Of a DNA stretch of 64,000 bases, positions 54,567-63,003 are shown piece after piece. The DNA comes from Kribbella sp. VKM Ac-2569 (lineage in GTDB: Bacteria; Actinomycetota; Actinomycetes; Propionibacteriales; Kribbellaceae): the NCBI RefSeq assembly GCF_004216905.1, contig NZ_SGXJ01000001.1, positions 2,418,001 through 2,482,000 of the forward strand, in the 5' to 3' direction. Numbering within the stretch: the first letter of the stretch is position 1; each line of letters starts with the position of its first letter. The notes beneath the pieces are model-generated. The model did no database searches. It saw only the letters and a program-made list of their open reading frames with translations, and had not been told where the DNA came from. The position numbers and the translations under genes are program-made.

Positions 54567-54893
54567 GTGACCTACGTGATTGCGTTGCCGTGTGTCGATC
54601 TGAAGGATCGCGCATGCGTCGAGGAGTGCCCGGTCGACTGCATCTACGAGGGCGGGCGCTCCCTGTACATCCATCCCGAGGAGTGCATCGACTGCGGCGC
54701 CTGTGAACCCGTCTGCCCGGTCGAGGCGATCTTCTACGAGGACGATCTGCCCGAGCAGTGGAAGGACTACCAGGCCGCAAACGCGGGATTCTTCGACGAG
54801 CTCGGTTCTCCAGGCGGGGCCTTCAAGGTGGGCGCTATGCCCCACGACCATCCCCTCATCGCGGCACTACCGCCGCAGGAGCAGGCAAGCTGA
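54567..54893 (+). CDS. fdxA: 7Fe ferredoxin ([3Fe-4S][4Fe-4S])
   Basis: A GTG start at 54567 after GAGGGAG gives 108 residues and the family-standard beginning [20 protein letters not shown]. Cys9, 17, 21, 25 and the second cluster Cys40, 43, 46, 50 ([12 protein letters not shown]) are all present, matching the seven-iron ferredoxins of actinobacteria such as FdxA. It carries electrons to redox enzymes in the cytoplasm; in mycobacteria FdxA is induced by hypoxia/NO. The regulator at 54899 follows by six bases. Confidence 0.94.
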   Translation: MTYVIALPCVDLKDRACVEECPVDCIYEGGRSLYIHPEECIDCGACEPVCPVEAIFYEDDLPEQWKDYQAANAGFFDELGSPGGAFKVGAMPHDHPLIAALPPQEQAS

Positions 54894-54898
54894 CCACC

Positions 54899-55600
54899 AT
54901 GACCAGGACTGACCAGACGGCCGGCGATCAGCCCCGCCGACAAGCACTGCTCGAAGCCCTGCGCGCCGCCGACGCACCGCAGGGGGTCACCGAACTCGCC
55001 GACCAACTCGGCATCCACCCGAACACGGTCCGCTTCCACCTCGACGCCCTCGTGACGCAAGGAGTGGTCGACCGCCAACTCCAGAAACCGGCAGGGCGAG
55101 GACGGCCGCGGACTGCGTACACACCACATCCCGGGATGGACCGAGGCGGCCGGCGTCAGTACCACCTACTGGCCAAGATCCTGCTCGGTCAGCTGTCCAC
55201 CAATCCCGATGCCGGCGCCGCGGCCGAGGCCGCGGGCCGCAACTGGGGCGGCTACCTGGTCGAGCACATCCCCCCGTCCCATCAGATCGGCGTCGCCGAG
55301 GCCACCCAGCGGCTGAGCGCGATGATGACCGACCTCGGTTTCGCCCCGGAACCCGACGGCGACGCAGCCGCTCGCATCAGGCTGCGGCACTGCCCGTTCC
55401 TGGAACTCGCGGAGGAGTACTCGTCCACCTTGTGCCCGCTGCATCTCGGCCTGATGCGAGGTGCCCTCACCGAGATCCGCGCACCGATCACCGCGACAAG
55501 CCTCGAGCCGTTCGCCGAGCCCGATGCCTGCATCGTCCACCTCTCCCCCGCCCGCAGCACCGGCGCCCAGGCGCACAATCGTCGCAACAGGAGCACATGA
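54899..55600 (+). CDS. ArsR-like winged-helix regulator with C-terminal cysteine motif
   Basis: The ATG 54899 gives 233 residues. An N-terminal winged helix (GVTELADQLGIHPNTVRFHL with DALVTQGVVDR) is followed by a ligand region. A C-terminal motif RHCPFLELAEEYSSTLCPLH has two Cys and one His, reminiscent of SufR-type Fe-S sensing regulators. It follows the ferredoxin and overlaps the cupin gene by four bases, so it probably senses redox/Fe-S state and controls this cluster (inference). Confidence 0.85.
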   Translation: MTRTDQTAGDQPRRQALLEALRAADAPQGVTELADQLGIHPNTVRFHLDALVTQGVVDRQLQKPAGRGRPRTAYTPHPGMDRGGRRQYHLLAKILLGQLSTNPDAGAAAEAAGRNWGGYLVEHIPPSHQIGVAEATQRLSAMMTDLGFAPEPDGDAAARIRLRHCPFLELAEEYSSTLCPLHLGLMRGALTEIRAPITATSLEPFAEPDACIVHLSPARSTGAQAHNRRNRST

Positions 55601-55968
55601 TGTACCTCACCAGGATCGGCACCACGCCCCGGCGCCGCGCGCCAATCCCCGGAGGTCCGACGATGGAAGTACTCGTCGCGGCCGAGACTTCCGACAACAT
55701 CGCGATGGTCCAGGTATGGATCCCGCCCGGCGGCGGCCTGCCCGAACACGACCACGGACCCTCGGAAATCGTCCTGGTCCACGTCTCGGGCTCGATCGAG
55801 CTTCAGCAAGGCGACCAACAGCACAGACTCGGCCCCGGCACCGTCGCACACATCGCCACAGGGGAACGCGTCAGCCTGACCAACCCAGGAACCGAACCCG
55901 CCGTCATGATGATCGTCGCCTCACCGCCCGACTTCGTCGCGCGAATCACGCGTTGGCCGGCCGCATAG
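55597..55968 (+). CDS. Cupin-domain protein
   Basis: The ATG at 55597 overlaps the regulator stop (ATGA). The 123-residue protein is a single cupin barrel with the metal motif GGGLPEHDHGPSEIVLVHVS (H-x-H-x4-E) and the second motif region GTVAHIATGERVSLTNPGTE, in which the usual late His is at HIATGE. It may be a small metalloenzyme or a sensor partner of the regulator. A substrate cannot be inferred. Confidence 0.87.
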   Translation: MMYLTRIGTTPRRRAPIPGGPTMEVLVAAETSDNIAMVQVWIPPGGGLPEHDHGPSEIVLVHVSGSIELQQGDQQHRLGPGTVAHIATGERVSLTNPGTEPAVMMIVASPPDFVARITRWPAA

Positions 55969-56046
55969 GGGCCATCGGCAACCACGCCGGGAATCCGCCA
56001 CGATCCCCCGAGCCCGGATGCAACGACGGATCCAGAAGGAGCAATA

Positions 56047-56478
56047 GTGAACGCCGCACCAGCCGCCGTAGCCACTGCCGCCGTCTTCATCTGGCTCGGC
56101 ATGGTGCTCGCCATCTCCTTCCTGGAGACGCCACTCAAGTTCCGCGCCCCAGGCGTTGACATCCCCATCGGGCTCGGCATCGGCCGCATCGTCTTCAGGA
56201 CGCTCAACCGTATCGAGATCGCATTGGCGCTGGTTGCGCTGGCGACGATCGCCGTGGGACGGCCGACCGGTTCCGTAGCGGCTCTCACAGCGGCGATCCT
56301 GGTCATCCTGGCCGGACAACTCATCGCCATCCGGCCCCAACTCAACCGGCGCACCGACCGCGTCCTCACCGGTCAGCACCCGCCTCGGTCGAGCATGCAC
56401 CTGTACTACGTCGGTCTCGAGGCAGCCAAGGTGCTCACCTTGGCAGCGCTCGGAATCTGCCTCCTCGTGGCGGACTGA
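56047..56478 (+). CDS. Four-helix membrane protein, unknown
   Basis: The protein has 143 residues with four helices (VATAAVFIWLGMVLAISFLE; IALALVALATIAVG; LTAAILVILAGQLIAI; AAKVLTLAALGICLLVA). The loop PLKFRAPGVDIPIGLGIGRI and the SMHLYYVGLEAAK segment are conserved in a family of small bacterial integral membrane proteins of unknown role, which I can place only loosely. It follows the cupin gene after 78 bases with AGAAGGAG before the GTG start. Confidence 0.75.
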   Translation: MNAAPAAVATAAVFIWLGMVLAISFLETPLKFRAPGVDIPIGLGIGRIVFRTLNRIEIALALVALATIAVGRPTGSVAALTAAILVILAGQLIAIRPQLNRRTDRVLTGQHPPRSSMHLYYVGLEAAKVLTLAALGICLLVAD

Positions 56479-56485
56479 TTCGCAC

Positions 56486-57363
56486 TTGAGGCGACACCGC
56501 CTCCGTGACCTCAGCCCTCGGGCCAATGCGGATCTCACAGCAATACGGTTCTGGGGTTGGGCATCGGTAGCAGCCAACATCGGCATCTTGACCACAGGCG
56601 GTCTGGTGCGTCTGACAGGTTCGGGACTCGGCTGCCCAACCTGGCCGCAATGCACCGACGCGTCGTACGTCCCGCACAGCGCGATGGGAATCCACGCAGC
56701 GATCGAATTCGGGAACCGGATGGTGACCATCGCGGTGGCCGCGGTCGCGGTCGTGACGTGGCTGGTCGTGATGCTCCATCGGCCGCCGCGGACAGACCTG
56801 CGCCGGTTGGCCACGTTCGTCGCGCTCGGTGTGCCTTTGCAGGCTGCAATCGGCGGACCGTGACACTGGCGCGCCGCGCCGGCGCCTCAGCTGATCCGAA
56901 CATGCCACAGGCGGTGAGGGCACTGGCTGCAACATGCCTGATCACGACCTGGCTGGTGCTTGCACTGGGCGCTGTGGCCACTGGCGCTGGCCCGCACGCC
57001 GGCGACCCCGATTCAGGACGCAACGGCTTCGACGAAACGGCGATCAGTCAACTGCACACCGCCGCGGTCTGCGTGTTGTTCGGCGCGACGGTGGCGCTGG
57101 TAGTCGTTGCCCGGACGACGCAGACCACCCCACCCGTCCGACGGTTGTCCACCGCGGTGCTGGTGACCGAACTCGCCCAGGGCGCAATCGGTTTCACTCA
57201 GTACTTCACCGGCCTCCCGTGGGGGCTGGTGCTGGTACACATGACCCCGGCTGCGGTGCTCACAGCGCTGGTCACTGTCTTGTTCGACCACAGCTCCGCC
57301 CGTGACCAGGCCCGAGATGTAGCGGCAGATCTCAACCGTCCGCCGAGGCAAAAGTGTGAGTAA
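56486..57363 (+). pseudogene. ctaA: Heme A synthase (CtaA/COX15) gene, disrupted
   Basis: The first part (56486-56863, TTG start) carries ILTTGGLVRLTGSGLGCPTW with PQCT and the first heme His in GIHAAIEFGNR, then stops after LGVPLQAAIGG. A second frame continues with the later half: TAISQLHTAAVCVLFGATVA (third His) and LPWGLVLVHMTPAAVLTAL (fourth His). The segment that normally follows GG, with the second heme His, is missing. Deletion plus frameshift makes it a pseudogene, unless a sequencing error is involved. Confidence 0.85.
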
Positions 57364-57377
57364 AGGGTGAGTTGGGG

Positions 57378-57400
57378 CCCGGAAGTTGATCACTTCCGGG
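57378..57400. terminator. Hairpin after tRNA-Thr and ctaA remnant
   Basis: Perfect 9-bp arms CCCGGAAGT (57378-57386) and ACTTCCGGG (57392-57400) close a five-base loop. The hairpin lies 20 bases downstream of the tRNA 3' end (minus strand), followed there by GGCCCC rather than a U-run. It can serve both strands. Confidence 0.65.
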
Positions 57401-57419
57401 TTATATGACCAGGTCGGAG

Positions 57420-57492
57420 AGCCGGTGAGGGGACTCGAACCCCTAACCCCCGCTTTACAAGAGCGGTGCGCTGCCAGTTGCGCCACACCGGC
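57420..57492 (-). tRNA. tRNA-Thr (anticodon TGT)
   Basis: On the minus strand the sequence folds as a cloverleaf: acceptor GCCGGTG pairs with CACCGGC, the anticodon stem CCGCT/AGCGG closes loop CTTGTAA (anticodon TGT, reads ACA), and the T-arm contains GGTTCGAGTCC. CCA is not encoded. Length 73 with the discriminator base. Confidence 0.93.
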
Positions 57493-57519
57493 CGGTGTGC
57501 GGATACATACTAGAGGATT

Positions 57520-58728
57520 GTGTGGGGGGTGCTGCGGGGGTCGGGGGCGTTTCGGAGCCTTTGGGGGGCTCGGGCGGTGTCCTTCTTGGGGGACTCGCTG
57601 GGATTGGTGGCGTTGCTGCTTTATGTGCAGGCGTCGACCGGGGCCGCGTTCGCGGTGGCCCTGCTCCTGTTGGCGGGGGACTTTGTGCCGGGGTTGTTCG
57701 GGGCGTTCGCGGGGGTGGTGGGCGATCGGTTCGATCTCAAGCGGGTGATGGTGGCGTGCGACCTGGTCCAGGGCGTCCTGACCGTCGCCATGGCCCTCAT
57801 CCTTCCGCCACTCACACTGCTCTTGGTCATGGTGGCGGTCAGGAGTGTCACGGCGCAGGTGTTTCAGGCGGCTTCGCGGAGTGCGATGCCGGCGTTGGTG
57901 CGGGACGACCAACTCGAGGCGGCCAACTCGGCGCTCGGGGCGGGGACGAACGGGCTGGAGGCGGTCGGCCCGATCATCGCGGCGGGGTTGTTCCTGGTCA
58001 CCGACGTACGTGGGATCCTGCTGATCGACGCCGCGACGTTCTTCATCTCCACGGGCCTGCTCACCAGGCTGCCGAAGATCTCACCGTCCGAACTGAATCA
58101 AAACAGTGTGTTCAAAGACGCACGTGACGGGCTGGGATACATCCTCAGAACGGCCCAGATCCGCGTCATCGGGATCGGGTTCTTCGCGACGGTCGTGTTC
58201 AACGGGGTGGACGACGTCGCGATGGTGTTCCTCGCGAAGGACGAGTTGCACGGGAGCGATTCGGCGTCGGCGACGTTGTACGCCGGGGTTGGCATCGGGC
58301 TGATCGTCGGCTTCGCGATCCTAGCGCGGTACGCGGGCCGCCTGAAGATGCCGGTTCTCATCCTCCTCGGGTTCGCCGTGAGCAGCGTCGGCAATCTGGT
58401 CACCGGTCTCGCGTGGGCGATCTGGGCTGCGCTCGCGCTGCAGGTGATCCGCGGGCTCGGGATCGCGGGCGTCGACGTCGGCGTCAACACGCACCTGCAA
58501 CGCGTCGTACCGCCGCACCTGCGTAGCCGCGTCTTCGGCAATCTGTACGGCGCGATCGGTCTCGCGGCCGGGATCTCGTACGTGTGCGGCGGGCTGCTCC
58601 TGCAGCACACAGACGCCCGTACGACGTTTGTCGTCGCCGGCGCCGGTGGGTTGATCGCTACGGTTGCGACTGCGCTCGGAGTTCGGCAATCGGGCGACGA
58701 AGAGCGCGAGCCCCCGGTACGGCGATGA
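57520..58728 (+). CDS. MFS transporter (efflux type)
   Basis: The protein has 402 residues with 12 predicted helices. The segment ARAVSFLGDSLGLVALLLYV at the N-terminus and the inter-helix motif GVVGDRFDLKRVMVACDLVQ match MFS_3-type (EntS/MacB-like efflux) carriers. Substrate unknown, probably a drug or siderophore exporter. A GTG start at 57520 is used; the first bases lie just after the tRNA. The last 71 bases overlap the convergent MFS gene. Confidence 0.88.
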   Translation: MWGVLRGSGAFRSLWGARAVSFLGDSLGLVALLLYVQASTGAAFAVALLLLAGDFVPGLFGAFAGVVGDRFDLKRVMVACDLVQGVLTVAMALILPPLTLLLVMVAVRSVTAQVFQAASRSAMPALVRDDQLEAANSALGAGTNGLEAVGPIIAAGLFLVTDVRGILLIDAATFFISTGLLTRLPKISPSELNQNSVFKDARDGLGYILRTAQIRVIGIGFFATVVFNGVDDVAMVFLAKDELHGSDSASATLYAGVGIGLIVGFAILARYAGRLKMPVLILLGFAVSSVGNLVTGLAWAIWAALALQVIRGLGIAGVDVGVNTHLQRVVPPHLRSRVFGNLYGAIGLAAGISYVCGGLLLQHTDARTTFVVAGAGGLIATVATALGVRQSGDEEREPPVRR

Positions 58729-59839
58729 GCGCGATCACGGCCATCACGAGGAACGCCGCCAACGGGTGATCGACGAGCAGGCCGACGACGACCGCGACGA
58801 CCAGGCCGCCGAGGTTGCCGGCCATCCAGATCAGGCCGGCCGCGGTGCCTTCGGCTTCTCCGGTACGGCGCTCGACGAGCTCGAGCACGATCGGCAGCGC
58901 CGGGAGGAGGAGCAGGCCGATCACGGTGATCGCGACGAAGCCGGTGACCGCGCCCGGAGCGAGCGCGAGTAGTACGCAGGCGGCTGCCGTGACGGTCAGG
59001 CTGACGACGAGGAGGCGAGATTCGGCGCGGCGGCGTACCACGAGGATCGGGATGGTGGCGCTGCCGACGACGCCGGCGATGACCTGCAGCAGGAGGATCG
59101 TGCTTGCGGTGCCGCCGCTGACGCCGGCCGGTTCGAGGAGCGCTTGGGCGAAGGTGCTCATGGCAACGAAAACGCCGAACGGGAAGATCGCGAGGACACA
59201 CAGGCGGCGGATCAAGGGGTCGCCCCAGGCGGCCGCCAACGCACCACGGTCGGAGCGTGGAGCGGAAGAAGTGTGGGATTCGACGGGGCCGCGGATGGCG
59301 ATGGCGAGGACGATTGCCGCCAGGACGCAGAAGATGGCGCTGACGGTGAGCATGGCGGGGATGGACGAGGACGTCGTGAAGACGGCGGAGAGCAGGAAGG
59401 CGATCACCATTCCGGCGAAGATGCTGGCGGTGCCGATGGCGATGCCGGTGGGGCGGTCCTTCTCCTCCAGGTACCGGCCGGTGATGCCGGTGATGGCGTT
59501 CAGGACCAGCGGCTGCGCGATCGACGCGAGGATCTGACCCGCGAGCAGCCAGCCGAAGTCGTCGCCGATCAAACGCACCACGGCACCCAGGGCAGTCAGT
59601 ACGGCGCCCGCGAGCAGCCCGCCCCGGAACCAGCGGTCCAGCGCGAGGCCGCAAGGGATCGCGAGTACGACGTACAGCAGCGGGAAGACCTGGGCGAGCC
59701 AGCCGATCGCGCTCTCGGACACGCCGTACCGGGAGGCGGCGACGGTGGTGACGCCCGCGAAGTTCAGCCAGACCAGCTGGGTCGCCGCGCCGACCAGGGA
59801 ATAGCCGACGATCGCCGACCACCGGCTCCGGATTTGCAT
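58658..59839 (-). CDS. MFS transporter (nitrate/nitrite- or organic anion-type fold)
   Basis: The protein has 393 residues with 12 helices. Segments VGAATQLVWLNFAGVTTVAA, LYVVLAIPCGLALDRWFRGG and GDDFGWLLAGQILASIAQPL follow the general MFS pattern (motif A variant PCGLALDRWFR). The family resembles small actinobacterial MFS carriers near FLVCR/CynX-type proteins; the substrate is unknown. It is convergent with, and overlaps by 71 bases, the neighbouring MFS gene. Confidence 0.86.
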   Translation of the reverse strand: MQIRSRWSAIVGYSLVGAATQLVWLNFAGVTTVAASRYGVSESAIGWLAQVFPLLYVVLAIPCGLALDRWFRGGLLAGAVLTALGAVVRLIGDDFGWLLAGQILASIAQPLVLNAITGITGRYLEEKDRPTGIAIGTASIFAGMVIAFLLSAVFTTSSSIPAMLTVSAIFCVLAAIVLAIAIRGPVESHTSSAPRSDRGALAAAWGDPLIRRLCVLAIFPFGVFVAMSTFAQALLEPAGVSGGTASTILLLQVIAGVVGSATIPILVVRRRAESRLLVVSLTVTAAACVLLALAPGAVTGFVAITVIGLLLLPALPIVLELVERRTGEAEGTAAGLIWMAGNLGGLVVAVVVGLLVDHPLAAFLVMAVIALIAVPGARALRRPIAELRAQSQP

Positions 59840-59874
59840 GGGCGCACTTTACGGCCTAGGCGTAGAAATGAGGC

Positions 59875-61251
59875 ATGGTTGATTGGGAGGGGCCGCTCAC
59901 GGAGGCGTACGAGCGGGCGACGGCGTACCTGGACGGGCTTCCGGAACGGCGGGTGGGGCCGCGGGCGAGCGCCAAAGAGCTTCACGAGACGCTCGGTGGA
60001 CCGCTGCCGAGTGGGCCGACGGATCCGCGGGAAGTGATCGCGCGGCTCGCGGAGGGGGTCGAGGACGGGCTCCTGCCTAGCGGGAGCGGCCGGTTCTTCG
60101 GGTTCGTGTTCGGCGGCGCCACGCCGGCGTCGCTCGCGGCGGACTGGCTCACGACGACGTGGGACCAGAATGCCGGCCTGTACGCCGCTTCGCCGGCGGC
60201 CGCTGTGGTCGAGGACATCACCGCGGGCTGGCTGGTCGACCTCTTCGGGCTCCCACGCGGTACGTCGGTGGGTTTCGTGACCGGCGCGCAGATGGCGAAC
60301 TTCACCGGGTTGGCCGCCGCGCGGCACGAGGTACTGCGGCGAGCCGGGTGGGACGTCGAACGGGACGGCCTGATCGGCGCGCCCCCGATCCGCGTGCTTG
60401 CCGGGGCGGAGCGGCACGACACGATCGACCGGGCGCTGCGGTTCCTGGGGCTGGGGACGAGCTGCATCGTGCCGATCGCCGTCGACGGCCAAGGCCGGAT
60501 GCGCCCCGACGCGCTCACCGAGGCGCTGAACGACGACGGTCCACAGATTGTCTGTGCACAGGTCGGAAACGTGAACACCGGAGCGTCCGACCCGGTTCGG
60601 GAGATCTGCGACGTCGCGCACGCGCACCAGGCCTGGGTGCACGTCGACGGTGCCTTCGGTCTCTGGGCAACGGTCAGCTCACAGCTGAGCGCGCTCGTCG
60701 ACGGGATCGAGCTGGCCGACTCGTGGGCGACCGACGCGCACAAGTGGCTCAACGTGCCGTACGACTCCGGCCTCGTCCTGTGCGCTCATCCCGAGGCCCA
60801 TCGCGCCGCGATGTCGATCCGCGCCGCCTACCTGATCCAGGACGAGAACGGCGAACGCGACTCGCTCGACTTCAACCCGGAGTTCTCGCGACGAGCCCGC
60901 GGCATCCCCGTGTACGCCGCGATTCGCGCACTCGGCCACACCGGCATCGCCGAGATCGTCGACCGCTGCCACGCGATGGCGCTGCGGTTCGCCGACATTC
61001 TGGCGGCCAACGACGTGCAGGTGCTGAACGACGTGGTCCTCAACCAGGTCCTGGTCCGGTTCGGGGACGACGACACTGTCACCCGGCGCGTGGTCACTGA
61101 GGTTCAGGACGAGGGCACCTGCTGGATGTCGGGCACCACCTGGCAGGGCCGGGCCGCGATGCGCATCTCGGTCTCCAACTGGACCACCGGACCGGCCGAC
61201 ATCGACCGCTCGGCGGAAACTGTGCTCGCGGTGTTGCGGAAAGTTTCCTGA
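59875..61251 (+). CDS. PLP-dependent group II decarboxylase-like enzyme
   Basis: The protein has 458 residues. The PLP Lys is Lys290 in WATDAHKWLNVPYDSG, and HVDGAFGLWA places the cofactor Asp at 258. GRFFGFVFGGATPASLAADW in the N-terminal half and FVTGAQMANFTGLAAARHEV complete the fold-type I decarboxylase pattern. Related actinobacterial enzymes act on aromatic amino acids or act as aldehyde-forming synthases; the substrate is not decided here. It stands alone, 35 bases after a divergent MFS start. Confidence 0.9.
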   Translation: MVDWEGPLTEAYERATAYLDGLPERRVGPRASAKELHETLGGPLPSGPTDPREVIARLAEGVEDGLLPSGSGRFFGFVFGGATPASLAADWLTTTWDQNAGLYAASPAAAVVEDITAGWLVDLFGLPRGTSVGFVTGAQMANFTGLAAARHEVLRRAGWDVERDGLIGAPPIRVLAGAERHDTIDRALRFLGLGTSCIVPIAVDGQGRMRPDALTEALNDDGPQIVCAQVGNVNTGASDPVREICDVAHAHQAWVHVDGAFGLWATVSSQLSALVDGIELADSWATDAHKWLNVPYDSGLVLCAHPEAHRAAMSIRAAYLIQDENGERDSLDFNPEFSRRARGIPVYAAIRALGHTGIAEIVDRCHAMALRFADILAANDVQVLNDVVLNQVLVRFGDDDTVTRRVVTEVQDEGTCWMSGTTWQGRAAMRISVSNWTTGPADIDRSAETVLAVLRKVS

Positions 61252-61319
61252 CGGTCGGTGTCGATTTCCGCGGTGGTCGCCCGACGCAGGGGTGTACGAC
61301 GACCACCCAGGAGGAAACG

Positions 61320-61616
61320 ATGTCGTTCCAGGCGTACTTGGACAAGATCGAGGAAAAGACCGGAAAGACCCCGCGGGAGCTGGTCGACGAGGCTCATCAG
61401 CGGGGGTACGGCGCCGCGGACGTGAAGTCCGGCACGATCCTGGACTGGCTGAAGGCGGACTACGAGCTCGGCCGCGGCCACGGGATGGCGCTGGTGCACG
61501 TGATCAAGAACGGCGCGCAGATCAGCGACAAGCACGTCGGCACCACGGGCACGCACTCGGACCCGAGCAACATGCTCTGGCTGGACGGTAAGGCAACGAA
61601 CCCGGCGCTACGGTAG
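61320..61616 (+). CDS. DUF4287 domain protein
   Basis: The protein has 98 residues. The core FQAYLDKIEEKTGKTPRELV with GTILDWLKADYELGRGHGMA and LVHVIKNG matches the DUF4287 family of small helical proteins. A short C-terminal extension (HVGTTGTHSDPSNMLW) is specific. ATG follows AGGAGGAAACG. The function is unknown. Confidence 0.9.
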   Translation: MSFQAYLDKIEEKTGKTPRELVDEAHQRGYGAADVKSGTILDWLKADYELGRGHGMALVHVIKNGAQISDKHVGTTGTHSDPSNMLWLDGKATNPALR

Positions 61617-61620
61617 GCGG

Positions 61621-62367
61621 GTGGATTCGAAGAAATCGCCCCGCGACAAGTGGATCACCGTCTACGGGCGCAAACCCGTGCTGGAGGCGCTGCACGATCC
61701 GAGCCTGTCGGTGGCGAAGGTCGTGCTCGCCGACAACGCGACCGGCAACTCGATGCAGGAGATCCTGCGGGCCGCAGAACGGTACGGAACGCCGGTCGAG
61801 CGGGCGACCGCCAGCCGGGTGAAGTGGCTGGCCGGAAACGGCAAGCACGACCAGGGCGTGGTCGCGGACGTGGACGCGCCCCGGATGACGCCGCTGGAGG
61901 AGTTCGTGCGGGCCCGCGGAAAACGGCCGACCAACGTTTTCCTGCTCGACGGCGTGACCAATCCCGGAAACGTCGGAATGATTCTGCGGACCGCGACCGG
62001 CGCCGGGTTCGACGGCGTGATCCTCCCCCGGGCCGGTACGCCGCACGTCGGGCCGCTCGTCATCAAGGCGTCGGCCGGCGTCGCGTTCCAGGCACCGATC
62101 GTGAACACGTCGACGGCGAAGGCGGCGGTCGATGTACTGCGGAACGCCGGGTACCACGTGTACGGGTTGTCGGCGCGTTCGCAGGACTCGCTGTTCAAGA
62201 CCGAGCTCGCCCCGCGCGCGGTCTACGTGCTCGGCGGTGAGACCAACGGGATCACGGTCGCCACCGACTCCGACCTGCAGATCCCCCTGCACTCCGGCGT
62301 CGAGTCGCTGAACGTCGCCGTCGCCGCGGCAGTGGTCGCCTTCGAGGTCACCAACCGCCGAGGCTAG
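61621..62367 (+). CDS. TrmH/SpoU-family RNA 2'-O-methyltransferase
   Basis: The protein has 248 residues. An N-terminal substrate domain (VYGRKPVLEALHDPSLSVAK) precedes a SPOUT knot with motif 1 LLDGVTNPGNVGMILRTATG, motif 2 RAVYVLGGETNGI and motif 3 IPLHSGVESLNVAVAAAVVA, in which the catalytic Arg is in ILRTA and the cofactor loop is motif 3. It methylates the ribose of a tRNA or rRNA nucleotide using SAM. The start is four bases after the DUF4287 stop. Convergent overlap with the next gene is four bases. Confidence 0.92.
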   Translation: MDSKKSPRDKWITVYGRKPVLEALHDPSLSVAKVVLADNATGNSMQEILRAAERYGTPVERATASRVKWLAGNGKHDQGVVADVDAPRMTPLEEFVRARGKRPTNVFLLDGVTNPGNVGMILRTATGAGFDGVILPRAGTPHVGPLVIKASAGVAFQAPIVNTSTAKAAVDVLRNAGYHVYGLSARSQDSLFKTELAPRAVYVLGGETNGITVATDSDLQIPLHSGVESLNVAVAAAVVAFEVTNRRG

Positions 62368-62984
62368 CCTGTGATCTTCTTGGCGAGTGCCTCCGCGGTC
62401 TCGCGTGTGTAGCCGCCGGAGATCTGGACCTCGCCGCCGGTGATCGCGGACTGCACGGCTGGTGCCGCAGCCACCTCGCCGTGGACGACGATCGCCAGCA
62501 GATTCGCCGGCGGCTCCTGCTTGGCGATGCTGGCAGTCAGCTGGCCGAAGAGCTTGGTGCCCTCCGGGTCGAGGTTGAGGTTCACGTACCACGAGGTGCC
62601 CCTGGCCGGGTCGAACCCGGACTTCACCTCGGACACGTTGCTGCCGTCGAGCTCGACCTTGCCCAGCGTGTAGACGTTGCCCTTGTCGTCACACGCCGTA
62701 CCGGCCAGCGAGGGAGTCGCGCAGTGACCGGGCTTCGAGGTGAGCACGCGGCGGAACTCGACCGCCTTGGGATCGGACGGTTTGGTGCGGGCCGGCGGGG
62801 TGGACTCGTGCGCAACCGGTTTGCCGTCGCCGCGGTTCACGAACAGGACGAGGCCGGTGACGATCAGTACGACGAGGAACAGGATGAGCCCGCCGACGAT
62901 GAGCAGCGGACCTTTCGAACGCTTGGGAGGAACCTGCGCGTACGGCGGTGGTCCGGGTGGATAAGGACCAGGCGGCTGCGTCAT
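62364..62984 (-). CDS. Membrane-anchored protein with SecD P1-like domain
   Basis: The protein has 206 residues. A Pro/Gly/Tyr-rich cytoplasmic tail (TQPPGPYPPGPPPYAQVPPK) and one membrane helix (GPLLIVGGLILFLVVLIVTG) precede an extracytoplasmic domain. That domain contains YVNLNLDPEGTKLFGQLTAS and LLAIVVHGEVAAAPAVQSAI, ending GGEVQISGGYTRETAEALA. This matches the first periplasmic head subdomain of SecD, as in the SecDF P1 head family. It is a free-standing P1 domain without the SecD channel. Role in export or signalling is unknown. Confidence 0.85.
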   Translation of the reverse strand: MTQPPGPYPPGPPPYAQVPPKRSKGPLLIVGGLILFLVVLIVTGLVLFVNRGDGKPVAHESTPPARTKPSDPKAVEFRRVLTSKPGHCATPSLAGTACDDKGNVYTLGKVELDGSNVSEVKSGFDPARGTSWYVNLNLDPEGTKLFGQLTASIAKQEPPANLLAIVVHGEVAAAPAVQSAITGGEVQISGGYTRETAEALAKKITG

Positions 62985-63003
62985 GGGACACCATGCTAGG
63001 TAA

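Noticed and set aside
55965-55997. Half-site TCGGCAA upstream of the membrane protein at 56047
   Set aside because: The left arm of the palindrome is missing and no second site occurs 16 bases downstream, so it is not counted as a sixth element.
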